The notes beneath the pieces are model-generated. The model searched no databases and was not told the origin of the DNA. It saw only the letters and a program-made list of their open reading frames with translations. A program made the translations under genes and the position numbers. From Salinibacter grassmerensis (GTDB lineage Bacteria > Bacteroidota > Rhodothermia > Rhodothermales > Salinibacteraceae), in contig NZ_CAMTTF010000001.1 in the NCBI RefSeq assembly GCF_947077765.1, positions 1-64,000 of the forward strand: a stretch of DNA of 64,000 bases. The letters are read 5' to 3'. Of the stretch, positions 16,317 to 24,323 are shown one piece after another. The number at the start of each line of letters is the position of its first letter. The stretch's first letter is position 1.

Positions 16317-16931
16317 ATGGAGGAGCTTCTTGCCAGCCGCACATCCCCGGACGACGAGCCCCCCTCCGATGGAGAACGGCGACCGGCCCATATCAAGTTC
16401 AAGCTCAGCAAGGACGCCATGGAGGCGAAGGAGGCGTTGGCCGTCCACTGGGACGTTCCGGAGCAGGAGGGCGCCGCGGTGGCGACTCAACTCACCGTGT
16501 CTTTTCTGAAGGACGAAGACGAGGATACCCGACACCGGTTCGTCGAGAAGGCCCGCAACCAGCCTCGCCCGCTCACACGGACGACCCACGTGGTAAGTCG
16601 TGACACGAAGTCGCTCTTGGAAACGACGGCGGGCAATCTCGACCTGACTCGGAATCAGTGCTTCGACGCGTGCCTTCGCCTCGCCTACACCATCGTTCAG
16701 TTTCTTCGCGAGGACCAACTCGAACGCCATGAAGCACACGTCTCTGCGCTGCGGCACCTCCTTGACCGGGCCAAAGTGATTGAGGCGGATCTTCAGGAGG
16801 AGGCGACCGACATTGATCCGCTGAAACCAGCCATCACCGCCGTTCGGCGTCAAATCGAGGCGATCGTGGAGGACGTCGAGGACGAACTGTCGCGCGGCCA
16901 ACCGCTCGGCCGCACCCACGAATTTACGTAG
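16317..16931 (+). CDS. Hypothetical protein with ribbon-helix-helix-like segment
   Basis: 204 residues, unrecognised. It starts with a disordered acidic stretch (about 1-22). The part TTHVVSRDTKSLLETTAGNLDLTRNQCF (in part HVVSRDTKSLLETTAG, about 91-106) reads like a strand then two helices of a DNA-binding ribbon-helix-helix protein, followed by a long helical C-terminus (about 120-195). No membrane segment. It lies 51 bases downstream of the CsoR gene on the same strand and is probably co-transcribed. A role as a regulator or CsoR partner is only suggested by that position. Confidence 0.6.
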   Translation: MEELLASRTSPDDEPPSDGERRPAHIKFKLSKDAMEAKEALAVHWDVPEQEGAAVATQLTVSFLKDEDEDTRHRFVEKARNQPRPLTRTTHVVSRDTKSLLETTAGNLDLTRNQCFDACLRLAYTIVQFLREDQLERHEAHVSALRHLLDRAKVIEADLQEEATDIDPLKPAITAVRRQIEAIVEDVEDELSRGQPLGRTHEFT

Positions 16932-17530
16932 TTGGAGACCACAGGCGTGCTCTCGTTTGTCTCTGGGCTCTCAGGGCATCACGTCTCTCGGCTCAATTTC
17001 TCTCTCCCCGTTCCCTCGAGGAGGGGAGTTAGCCGCGGATACACGACACTCTCCCCGACTCGGCGTCGAGAAAACGCATCCGTTCGCGTGACAATGAAGA
17101 AGAGCAGTCGCCGCTCGGCGTCGGTGCGCGTCACCGCCTCGTCTCCCTCGACCACGTCGCGAATCCGTCGGTTGATCGTGGCTGCACGCTCTCGCAGCGT
17201 CTGGAGGGTCTTCTGGTTGGCCTGGGGCGTCCATGTACCGTCTACATGGTCGGCCACCGGCGATTCCCGGCCAGCGTCGGCCCGCCTGAACACGGGCTTC
17301 AAGAAGATTCGCGGGTCAGGGTGGTGCCGAATGCGCCTCAAAAGTCGATGAGGCCTCGCTCCCTCCCCCCGAAGGAGAAGCGCGCCGGCTCGACGAGCGC
17401 GAAGCCCAGATAGGTTTCGGATGCCGACGGAGGCTGTGCTGCTCTCCGAACGACCCGTGACCCAGAGAAACGATGGTGCTGGACGGACGGGAAACGCAGT
17501 TGTCCGGGTCGATTTCTTGCCCGCACCCAT
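16932..17530 (-). other. Poorly coding stretch, possible decayed gene
   Basis: On the minus strand two overlapping frames each look protein-like over part of the region. An upstream piece (SETYLGFALVEPARFSFGG) ends at a stop near 17338. A downstream piece in another frame (TPQANQKTLQTLRERAATIN and RRIRDVVEGDEAV) continues to 16979. This is what a frameshifted remnant would look like. It directly follows the hypothetical gene at 17531-18046. I cannot name the ancestral protein, and chance remains possible. Confidence 0.25.
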
Positions 17531-18046
17531 CTAGCCGGCCGTCTCGTGACGAACTCGCCTCTCGTAGAATGCATGACGGAACGCCAGCGCAAGGTCTTCG
17601 GAGGCGTCCGTTTTCTCACCGGGCTGGTGCGTTTCATCTCGCATTTCCTCACCGGATACCGGTTTCCCCTCAGTTTCTTTCTCTGCCTCCGGCGAAACGA
17701 GGGATGGCCCTGTCGCCACTGAATCCGAAGCCCTCAGACTCTGCGGTTGTTCATCGTCGGGGCCGTTCCAGAGTTCTCCACCTGCCCCCCAAACCGCAGC
17801 GAGCGTTTCCTCAATCCACCTCCCAGTCGTTTCCGCATCCCCATTTTGGACGGGCGCCGGCTTCTCTTCGTCGCTGAGGCCCAACGATGGCCCATCATTT
17901 TGCGTCGCTCTCCGTGATGGTTCGGGGCGAGGCTCTTGCCCGTCTCCGATTCCGTTTGCTTTCCGGAAGGCAGCAACGACGAGTTGCGGCGGCGGGGGCG
18001 TTCCGGACATGGGTCCCGGTTTGTTGTCGAGGGATGCGTCGGTCAT
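17531..18046 (-). CDS. Hypothetical acidic, Pro/Glu/Ser-rich protein
   Basis: 171 residues, low-complexity, rich in Glu, Asp, Pro, Ser and Gly, with no membrane segment or signal peptide. A more ordered patch is RWIEETLAAVWGAGGELW (about 77-94), and the C-terminus is helical and basic (FRHAFYERRVRH). It has no recognised domain and looks intrinsically disordered. It may be the intact or truncated front part of a longer gene whose remainder is the degraded stretch downstream. The amino-acid composition is like real halophile proteins, which is the main support. Confidence 0.45.
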   Translation of the reverse strand: MTDASLDNKPGPMSGTPPPPQLVVAAFRKANGIGDGQEPRPEPSRRATQNDGPSLGLSDEEKPAPVQNGDAETTGRWIEETLAAVWGAGGELWNGPDDEQPQSLRASDSVATGPSLVSPEAEKETEGKPVSGEEMRDETHQPGEKTDASEDLALAFRHAFYERRVRHETAG

Positions 18047-18316
18047 GGCCTCGGCTTCAGTGAAATCGCACCTGGCAGCTCAAACAGTCGCTTCGCAGAA
18101 CCGCGTCCTTCTTCGAAGGTTCGGGCACGCTCTTCGGGTTTCGGTCCTCCCTACAGAATGGCGCAGAGCAGACTCCTCCCCATCGGAGATTTGAGACACG
18201 CCTGCCTGCGGGCTTGACGACATTTTCAGCGGGAGGCCTTCGTTCTGGGGAACTGTTCGCCAGCCACACTGTCTCACTTGATCCAACATTTCGCGGGGAT
18301 TCCCCGCACCGACAAA

Positions 18317-18413
18317 GGGCAAGTCCCGCACGGCCAGCTCCCTCTGAACCCCGTCAGGGCCGGAAGGCAGCAGCGGTAGGAGGTCGCAGCGGCGCGCTGC
18401 GGGTCGCTTGCCC
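18317..18413 (+). ncRNA. ffs: Signal recognition particle RNA (small 4.5S type)
   Basis: The universally conserved SRP hairpin core is present: CTGAACCCCGTCAGG near 18343-18357, then the GGAAGG loop and GCAGCAGCGGTAGG. The ends close as GGGCAAG (18317-18323) with CTTGCCC (18407-18413). The length of about 97 nt matches the small bacterial form lacking the Alu domain. It pairs with Ffh to target nascent membrane proteins to the translocon. It is followed at once by TTTTT, so its closing stem doubles as terminator. YajC, a Sec accessory, is encoded just downstream. Confidence 0.93.
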
Positions 18414-18420
18414 TTTTTCT
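18407..18420 (+). terminator. 3' stem and U-tract ending the SRP RNA
   Basis: CTTGCCC, the closing strand of the RNA, runs directly into TTTTTCT. Confidence 0.55.
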
Positions 18421-18567
18421 TTTGCCGTGGACTTTCACAGCCACATCCCGGTTCGTGCGAACCGGTTGTTTCCCGTCCCGTTCACTGGGTGAAGTGTGTC
18501 GTCCCTGCTCCCTGTCGTGGGGATGCTGCACTCTCTTCCCGAATTCTGATCTTCGAACACACCCACC

Positions 18568-18903
18568 ATGCTTTCTCCTCTTCTCTCGTCTCTTGATCCG
18601 ATTCTTCTCGTCGGACAGTCCGGCAGTGGCAGCGGCGGCATTGTCGGCCTCCTGTTCCCGCTGGTTCTCATCATCGGCGTCTTCTACTTTTTCATCTACC
18701 GTCCTCAGCAGAAACGAGAAGAAGAACACCAGGAGATGGTCGACGGACTGGAGCAGGGCGACAAAATCGTGACCGTGGGCGGCGTCCACGGCACCATTCA
18801 GAAGATCGACGAAGATAGCGTTCTGGCTCAGGTCAACAGCAAGGGCACGCGGCTTCGCTTCGACAAGGACTCCATCGCGAGCCTCGCCAACGACGAGGAG
18901 TAG
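18568..18903 (+). CDS. yajC: Preprotein translocase subunit YajC
   Basis: 111 residues. One membrane helix near 24-44 (IVGLLFPLVLIIGVFYFFIY) is followed by RPQQKREEEHQEM and GDKIVTVGGVHGTI, the YajC signature. It is an inner-membrane partner of SecDF in the Sec translocon. It lies 57 bases upstream of the RibBA gene and about 150 bases after the SRP RNA. Length and motif order are typical for the family. Confidence 0.95.
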   Translation: MLSPLLSSLDPILLVGQSGSGSGGIVGLLFPLVLIIGVFYFFIYRPQQKREEEHQEMVDGLEQGDKIVTVGGVHGTIQKIDEDSVLAQVNSKGTRLRFDKDSIASLANDEE

Positions 18904-18960
18904 GCCTTCCCCCTTTTCGTATCCTTTCGGGACCGAACCAAACGGGTCCGTTCTGCCACC

Positions 18961-20208
18961 ATGAGTTCTTCCCCCCACAACTCGTCCCCGTCCTCGGAAA
19001 AGCCCTTCGACACCATCGAAGACGCTCTCGCCACCATCCGAGACGGCGGGCTCGCAATTGTGGTGGACGACGAGGATCGCGAAAACGAAGGCGATTTTAT
19101 CGGGGCGGCCGAGGCCATGACGCCCGATCTCGTCAACTTCATGACGAAGGAAGGGCGCGGGCTCCTCTGCACGGCCATCCCCCCTGAACGGACCGACGAG
19201 CTGGACCTCGACCTGATGGTCGACACCAACTCGTCGCTCTACAGCACTCCCTTTACCGTTTCGGTCGACTACCGCCAGGGGACGAGTACTGGAATCTCAG
19301 CAGCGGACCGCGCAAAGACGATTCGTGCCCTGGCGGACCCGGACGCCTCTCCGTACGACTTTGCCCGTCCCGGGCACGTTTTTCCGCTCCGTGCTCGTAC
19401 AGGAGGGGTCCTGCGGCGCGCGGGACACACCGAGGCGGCCGTGGACCTTGCCCGCCTCGCCGGTCTAGAGCCGGCCGGGGCCCTCGTCGAGATTATGAAC
19501 GAGGATGGGAGCATGGCCCGCGTTCCCCAACTCCGCGAGCGTGCTCAGGCCCTGGACATGCCGCTCATCACCATCCAGGACCTGATTGCCTACCGCATGC
19601 AGAACGAGCGGCTCGTTGAGCGGGCGGCGGAGGTGGACCTGGACACTGCGTTTGGCACCTTTCGGGTCGTCGCCTACGAAGAGACCCTCACCGGCGACGT
19701 GCACCTCGCTCTGCTCAAGGGCGACTGGGCCAAGGACGAGCCTGTCCTGGTTCGCGTCCACTCTCAGAACGTATTGGGCGACGTGCTCGCCGCACGGCGC
19801 GAATCGTACAGCGAACAACTGGCCGAAGCCCTTCTCCAGGTGGAGCACGAAGGCACGGGCGCCATTCTGTATATGATGCAGAGCAACCACGGCCAGGGCC
19901 TTCTCTCGAAGCTCAAAGACCTGGAGCGCCATCAGAATCAGGACGACGGGGCTCCCGCGGACGTGTCGCTCGAGATGGACCACCGCGACTACGGCATCGG
20001 GTGCCAAATTCTTCGGGACCTCGGCATTCGCAAGCTTCGGCTCCTCACCAACAATCCCCGAAAGCGAATTGGACTAGCCGGGTATGGGCTCGAACTCGTC
20101 GAGCAGACGCCGATCGAGTTGCCCACGGAGGCCCGGGACCACCTGTCGACCGTCGCGGCCGACCGGCTCACCCCCCTTCTCATGGAGCTCATCGACGCCG
20201 GCGCCTAG
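18961..20208 (+). CDS. ribB: RibBA-like protein: DHBP synthase with degenerate GTP cyclohydrolase II domain
   Basis: 415 residues. The N-terminal half (about 15-215) is an intact 3,4-dihydroxy-2-butanone 4-phosphate synthase: VVDDEDRENEGD, STPFTVSVDYR, GISAADRA, RPGHVFPLRA and the GHTEAAVDLARLAGL block. It makes the four-carbon riboflavin precursor from ribulose 5-phosphate. The C-terminal half aligns with GTP cyclohydrolase II (VRVHS, DHRDYGIGCQIL, LLTNNPRKRIGL). However, the three zinc cysteines are replaced by Asn270, Glu281 and Tyr283, and the QEGRGIGL segment reads QSNHGQGLLS. GTP ring opening is therefore unlikely; compare the RibBX proteins described in proteobacteria. Rpe's product pool at 15 kb supplies the substrate. 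Confidence 0.9.
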   Translation: MSSSPHNSSPSSEKPFDTIEDALATIRDGGLAIVVDDEDRENEGDFIGAAEAMTPDLVNFMTKEGRGLLCTAIPPERTDELDLDLMVDTNSSLYSTPFTVSVDYRQGTSTGISAADRAKTIRALADPDASPYDFARPGHVFPLRARTGGVLRRAGHTEAAVDLARLAGLEPAGALVEIMNEDGSMARVPQLRERAQALDMPLITIQDLIAYRMQNERLVERAAEVDLDTAFGTFRVVAYEETLTGDVHLALLKGDWAKDEPVLVRVHSQNVLGDVLAARRESYSEQLAEALLQVEHEGTGAILYMMQSNHGQGLLSKLKDLERHQNQDDGAPADVSLEMDHRDYGIGCQILRDLGIRKLRLLTNNPRKRIGLAGYGLELVEQTPIELPTEARDHLSTVAADRLTPLLMELIDAGA

Positions 20209-20259
20209 CCCCAAAGCCCACACTTTTCATTCGTGCCCGTGGCTTAGTCCCTCTTCCGC

Positions 20260-20424
20260 ATGTCCAGTACTCAGATCTTCCAGATCATCTACGCGCTCGT
20301 TGCCATCTTTGGCGCGTCGCTCACGGTAATCCGCCTGCAGGCCGGAGACTGGATAGCTGCACTGTGGCCCGCTCTTATCGCCGGCTTCTGCGTCTACCGC
20401 CTCTTTACGGTTACGGAGGAGTAG
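20260..20424 (+). CDS. Small two-span membrane protein
   Basis: 54 residues: hydrophobic segments at about 8-24 (QIIYALVAIFGASLTVI) and 31-49 (WIAALWPALIAGFCVYRLF) joined by a short loop RLQAGD, ending TVTEE. It starts at ATG 20260, 51 bases after the RibBA stop and on the same strand. No family recognised. Layout and position suggest a genuine small membrane protein, possibly co-transcribed with the gene upstream. The origin-like region starts right after its stop. Confidence 0.6.
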   Translation: MSSTQIFQIIYALVAIFGASLTVIRLQAGDWIAALWPALIAGFCVYRLFTVTEE

Positions 20425-20611
20425 CCTCTGCCAGCACGTTCTTGCCGGCAACTCTTCCGGGAAAAGGCCCCCTCTCCCCCTCCGTGTGTCCACAGAGCCC
20501 CCTTTATCCACAAGATTGTGGATAACTCGTGGATAAGTAGGGGATAACGTCTGGATAATCTGTGTACAAGAATGGGACGCCCACCGGCCGTGTATAACTG
20601 GAGGGGATATC

Positions 20612-20651
20612 CACACTCATCCCCGCCTTGTGCACACTGTGGATGAGTGTG
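20612..20651. repeat. 11-bp inverted repeat inside the origin-like region
   Basis: CACACTCATCC (20612-20622) and GGATGAGTGTG (20641-20651) are exact inverted copies separated by 18 bases that contain the palindrome GTGCAC. Near-consensus DnaA boxes overlap both arms, so the element may position DnaA molecules symmetrically or form a cruciform. Confidence 0.6.
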
Positions 20652-20883
20652 CATAACTAGGTCCACAATCCCCCGTCTCTTCTTGTGGATTGCCGTGGAA
20701 ACGTGGAAAACCATCCTCATATCGGCCTTCAGCGCCGTAGACCGGCTTTAGACAAGTCCCCGTTTGTGGATAACCTCGTGAACGACCGGGGAGACTGTCC
20801 ACATCCTCTCGGCTCAGTTGTGGGGAACCCTGTTATCCACATTTCCACACGACTAACAACAACAACCACATCTTTTAAAAAAT

Positions 20884-20908
20884 CCCTAGTGCTTTATCCA
20901 TACTAGGG
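20884..20908. repeat. 7-bp inverted repeat enclosing a DnaA-box-like sequence
   Basis: CCCTAGT (20884-20890) and ACTAGGG (20902-20908) flank an interval overlapping TTATCCATA (20894-20902), a one-mismatch DnaA box. A perfect box on the other strand starts three bases further on (20911). Confidence 0.55.
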
Positions 20909-21088
20909 GATGTGGATAACTTGACTCGCGGACGATATTTTGCCCAGAACGGCTCACATATCGACAGATTTCTTCTGGGAAACTGATACTTGGCTATATA
21001 CCAGTCTTGGCCATAGGATATTCTTCTGTGGGAATAACTTAAATCGGGACTCCCACGAGTAAGAAAGATGAGTTGAGAGGAATACGTC

Positions 21089-23560
21089 TCATCTCCACTG
21101 CCAACGCCGTGTTGCTTTACCATTGGCCTTTATCCACACTGCTCCACTGGTGGCAGTACTATGCAATCGATTCCCGTGCACTTTCCATCTGCGAATCACG
21201 TTCGCGTTGGGCATTTCGTACTGCTGGTTTTGGGCTACGCTCACCACCGCGTGGGTTTGTGTCGAATCGGTAGCCGAATCCACAAATGCCGGGTGACTGC
21301 TGGTCTCGGATCCGTGATGAGGCACCTTCACCACATTTCCCTCAAGTTTCTCTCCGTACGTACGAACTAGATTTCGCTCAGCGGCTTTCTCAATGTCTCC
21401 TGGGAGGAGGACATTCACATCGCCATACGCTACCTCGAGCACGACAGAAGCATTGTTTTCTGTCTGGAAACTGCTCTGCTCAGGTGGGCTGAGAACCTTC
21501 ACCCGAATGGATGGACCTACTTGAAGGGTATCCCTTCGCTCAACGGGCTGGTGGGTGATGCTCTTCTGGCGAAGAAGACGACGCGTTTCATCGTACAGCT
21601 CCGTGTCGGCGGAACGGCCATTATGAGCAAGCCGGCTGACTTTCACCGCCCGTAGCAGTGCTGGAAGTCCTCCCAAGTGATCCTCATCGGAGTGAGAGAT
21701 CACGACGAGATCCAACCGACGAATTCCCCACCGCTTCAGAAACGGAAGAACTACGTACTCTGCAGCCGCCCCACTTGGGGATCGTGGCCCAGTATCGATG
21801 AGGATATGGTGGTCGGAGGAGGTTTTGAGAAGGACAGCATCTCCTTGTCCAACGTCGAAGAACACGACATCGAGCGTCGGTGCCGACCCACTCCCGACCA
21901 CTGGGCCCCAGACAGACCCCACCATGAAAAATCCCCCTACGATGATCCAGCGCCACCGGAGACGAGGACGCGGCCACTGTGCTACAGCAATCAGGCCAGC
22001 ACCGAGCGCCAGCAGTTCCCACACGCTCGGCGTCGGCATTCGGATGCCCGCCCAAGACCCCCATGCTGCCCCGTACTTGGACGTGGCAAGAAGTCCCCGC
22101 AGGAATAAGTCCGCCGCACTGCCGAACGAGGCAGCCGCTGTGGTCCATACGCCGCCTACTGCCACCGTCGCGATCGCCGACGTAAGAGCCAGGCCGGTGC
22201 ACGGAATCCCGACCATATTTAGGAGAAGACCGGCCACTGATACCCATCCAAAGTGGTAAAGTAGAACCGGGGCCGTTCCCAGAATGGCCGCCGCCGATGC
22301 CGTAGCAGTGGACAACGCCCAGTCCAGGGCTTCAGAGGTTCGATACCGATCTGGCACCATCTCGAGGAATCGAGGATTGAGCGTCACAATTCCGGATACG
22401 GCCACCATCGATAGCTGAAATCCGACGTCAAACAACATCGGGGGCCGCACCGCAAGCAGTATCAGGGCCGCAACGCCGAGGGTGTTCAGCGGGTGGGTCG
22501 ACCGCTGGAAGAAGATGCTGCCAATGAACAGAGTCGCCATGATTACCGCCCGCACAACCGACGGCCGCCCTCCTGTCAGCAACATATAGAGGATCAGCAC
22601 GGCGACCGTGAGTACCGCCCGAATTACTTCTGCTGCACGCCACCCTGTCCGGAAGCGCAGTAGAAGCGGGCGGAGCAGCGTATACAACACCATGCCGACC
22701 AGGAAAACATGCAGGCCCGACACCGCGAGGAGGTGCATGAGGCCGGTCTTTGCAAAGCGATCCCGCTGAGCATCAGTGATCCGGCTCCGATCCCCCAGCA
22801 GCAGCGCCGATAACACAGCCCGCCCCCCAGCGCTCGGTATATACCGGTCCACTTGGTGGCGGATATGCGCCCGTACAGAGACAAGTGCACTCTGCACCAC
22901 CCCCCGCTGATTTCCGAGTACGTCGACGTGATCAGGAGCGTCGACGTATAGGGTACAGCAAATGCCTCGTCGCGATAGGTACCCGGCATAATCAAAGCCC
23001 CCAGGATTCCGGAGACCAGGAGGACGCCGCAAAGCCCCACGAAGCCGGGTGACGTCTCCCTGGTGGAGTTCAGGAAACGACGGGGGACGATCAGCCCACG
23101 GGGACGGCTTTAGCGTAACCCGCACTCGCCCCTCCACGGCCGCCGTGCCGCGAGCCCCGAAGAGGCTGTCCACTGTCAAAACGAACCGAGTCGCCTCGTT
23201 GGTTTGCTCCGGGGCGTCTGTGATGGTCCCCTGCAGAGTCACGTCATCGTCGCCTGCTCCAGCCGCCGGGGCGAGCCCTCGGGGCGATGACGCCTGGTAG
23301 ATGCTATAGCGGGCCCCACCGGCACACCCCACTACCACAGCAATCGCCAGCACCCGCCCAAGTGGCGCGAGGGTAACGAGCCGGCTCCGGTCCCACCACT
23401 GCGCTCCTGCAAACAGCACAACCCCGCCCCCAGCGCCACTCAGCCAAACAGAAAAGACGGCCGACTCGAACATCGATCCCCCCAAGACCCCGAGCGTGAA
23501 GGCGACCGCCACGTACACGGCCGGGTAGGCGCCCCAGTGAACCGACGAGTCAGGATCCAT
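21089..23560 (-). CDS. comEC: DNA internalization competence protein ComEC/Rec2
   Basis: 823 residues from ATG at 23560, chosen over an in-frame GTG six codons upstream because GGAGG lies about 12 bases before the ATG. N-terminal membrane helices are followed by a DUF4131-like OB domain. The central competence domain has many helices (GRAVLSALLLGDRSR, HLLAVSGLHVFLVGMVLY). The C-terminal metallo-beta-lactamase-like domain has DVGQGDAVLL, LIDTGPRS and SHSDEDHLGG. It forms the inner-membrane channel for single-stranded DNA uptake, with the C-terminal domain probably degrading the other strand. All domains look intact. No other competence gene is adjacent. Confidence 0.93.
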   Translation of the reverse strand: MDPDSSVHWGAYPAVYVAVAFTLGVLGGSMFESAVFSVWLSGAGGGVVLFAGAQWWDRSRLVTLAPLGRVLAIAVVVGCAGGARYSIYQASSPRGLAPAAGAGDDDVTLQGTITDAPEQTNEATRFVLTVDSLFGARGTAAVEGRVRVTLKPSPWADRPPSFPELHQGDVTRLRGALRRPPGLRNPGGFDYAGYLSRRGICCTLYVDAPDHVDVLGNQRGVVQSALVSVRAHIRHQVDRYIPSAGGRAVLSALLLGDRSRITDAQRDRFAKTGLMHLLAVSGLHVFLVGMVLYTLLRPLLLRFRTGWRAAEVIRAVLTVAVLILYMLLTGGRPSVVRAVIMATLFIGSIFFQRSTHPLNTLGVAALILLAVRPPMLFDVGFQLSMVAVSGIVTLNPRFLEMVPDRYRTSEALDWALSTATASAAAILGTAPVLLYHFGWVSVAGLLLNMVGIPCTGLALTSAIATVAVGGVWTTAAASFGSAADLFLRGLLATSKYGAAWGSWAGIRMPTPSVWELLALGAGLIAVAQWPRPRLRWRWIIVGGFFMVGSVWGPVVGSGSAPTLDVVFFDVGQGDAVLLKTSSDHHILIDTGPRSPSGAAAEYVVLPFLKRWGIRRLDLVVISHSDEDHLGGLPALLRAVKVSRLAHNGRSADTELYDETRRLLRQKSITHQPVERRDTLQVGPSIRVKVLSPPEQSSFQTENNASVVLEVAYGDVNVLLPGDIEKAAERNLVRTYGEKLEGNVVKVPHHGSETSSHPAFVDSATDSTQTHAVVSVAQNQQYEMPNANVIRRWKVHGNRLHSTATSGAVWIKANGKATRRWQWR

Positions 23561-23788
23561 GGAATGACACGCCTCCACGCAGGAAGAACGGATGGGAAAG
23601 ACACATCTTTTGAGGGGGGCATAACGTTCGCGTACGGCACGCCAGGCTCGTCCCTAAGCAAATCCAAATTTGGGGGAATCCACGTCTCGGCCCGAACTTG
23701 ACTCGGCCTTAGAAAATAGAACTGCTGTCCACGTAGCTGCGGGCCATCTTTTCCCACTCCCCCCCAAAGTTCTCCCAAACGGTTCGCC

Positions 23789-24271
23789 ATGAGCTCCCGA
23801 CGCGACGCCCGCGAGCAAGTCATGAAGACGCTCTACGCGAACGAGCAGACCGACGGGGACGCCGAGCAAGCCCTGCATGCCCTCGTCCGAGTGCCGCTCG
23901 ACGACGATCCCTCGACCCGTGATTTTGCGGAGCACCTCTTCCGAGAAACACGGAGGACGATGGACAAGGCCGACGAGATCATCGAGGAGCACGCGGACAA
24001 TTGGGAAATCCACCGCATCGCGGCCATCGACCGATCCCTCCTCCGAATGGCAACCACGGAGCTCCTGAAGTTCGAAGAGGTGCCGCCGAAGGTGTCGGTC
24101 GACGAGGCGATTGAGATCGCCAAACGGTACAGCACCCCCCGAAGCGGCACGTTCGTGAACGGGGTGATCGACGCCATCCTGCTTGATCTCCATGATCAGG
24201 GGCGACTCAACAAAACCGGTCGCGGCCTCATCGGGATGGATACGATTCAGGAGCGAGCCGACTCGCCGTGA
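23789..24271 (+). CDS. nusB: Transcription antitermination factor NusB
   Basis: 160 residues, all helical. It starts SSRRDAREQVMKTLYANE, the basic RNA-binding helix, and contains IDRSLLRMATTELLKFE and VDEAIEIAKRYSTPRSGTFVNGVID, the conserved NusB core (quoted as separate short parts: IAKRYSTPRSGTFVNGV). It binds boxA RNA with S10 to form the rRNA antitermination complex. The C-terminal 20 residues are a variable extension. Divergent from comEC. Confidence 0.95.
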   Translation: MSSRRDAREQVMKTLYANEQTDGDAEQALHALVRVPLDDDPSTRDFAEHLFRETRRTMDKADEIIEEHADNWEIHRIAAIDRSLLRMATTELLKFEEVPPKVSVDEAIEIAKRYSTPRSGTFVNGVIDAILLDLHDQGRLNKTGRGLIGMDTIQERADSP

Positions 24272-24323
24272 GTCACGGCCCTTGAGTTGACTCTTCCTTT
24301 CTCCACACTCCAGGACACACGCG

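Larger units (their letters stand above)
20425..21088. other. oriC: Candidate chromosomal origin (oriC)
   Basis: 664 gene-free bases crowded with DnaA boxes. Perfect TTATCCACA copies are at 20504-20512 and 20833-20841 on the plus strand, and at 20517-20525, 20765-20773 and 20911-20919 on the minus strand. One-mismatch copies include 20528-20536, 20607-20615, 20638-20646 and 20894-20902, and TTATGCACA lies at 20648-20656 (minus). AT-rich runs at 20861-20885 and 20935-21050 could be the unwinding element. It is bounded by a small membrane gene and comEC. dnaA is 11 kb away, which is unusual but not unknown. Confidence 0.75.

Noticed and set aside
18904-18960. Possible FMN riboswitch upstream of the RibBA gene
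   Set aside because: Only 57 bases separate yajC and the RibBA gene, too short for the FMN aptamer, and no conserved core segments are visible.
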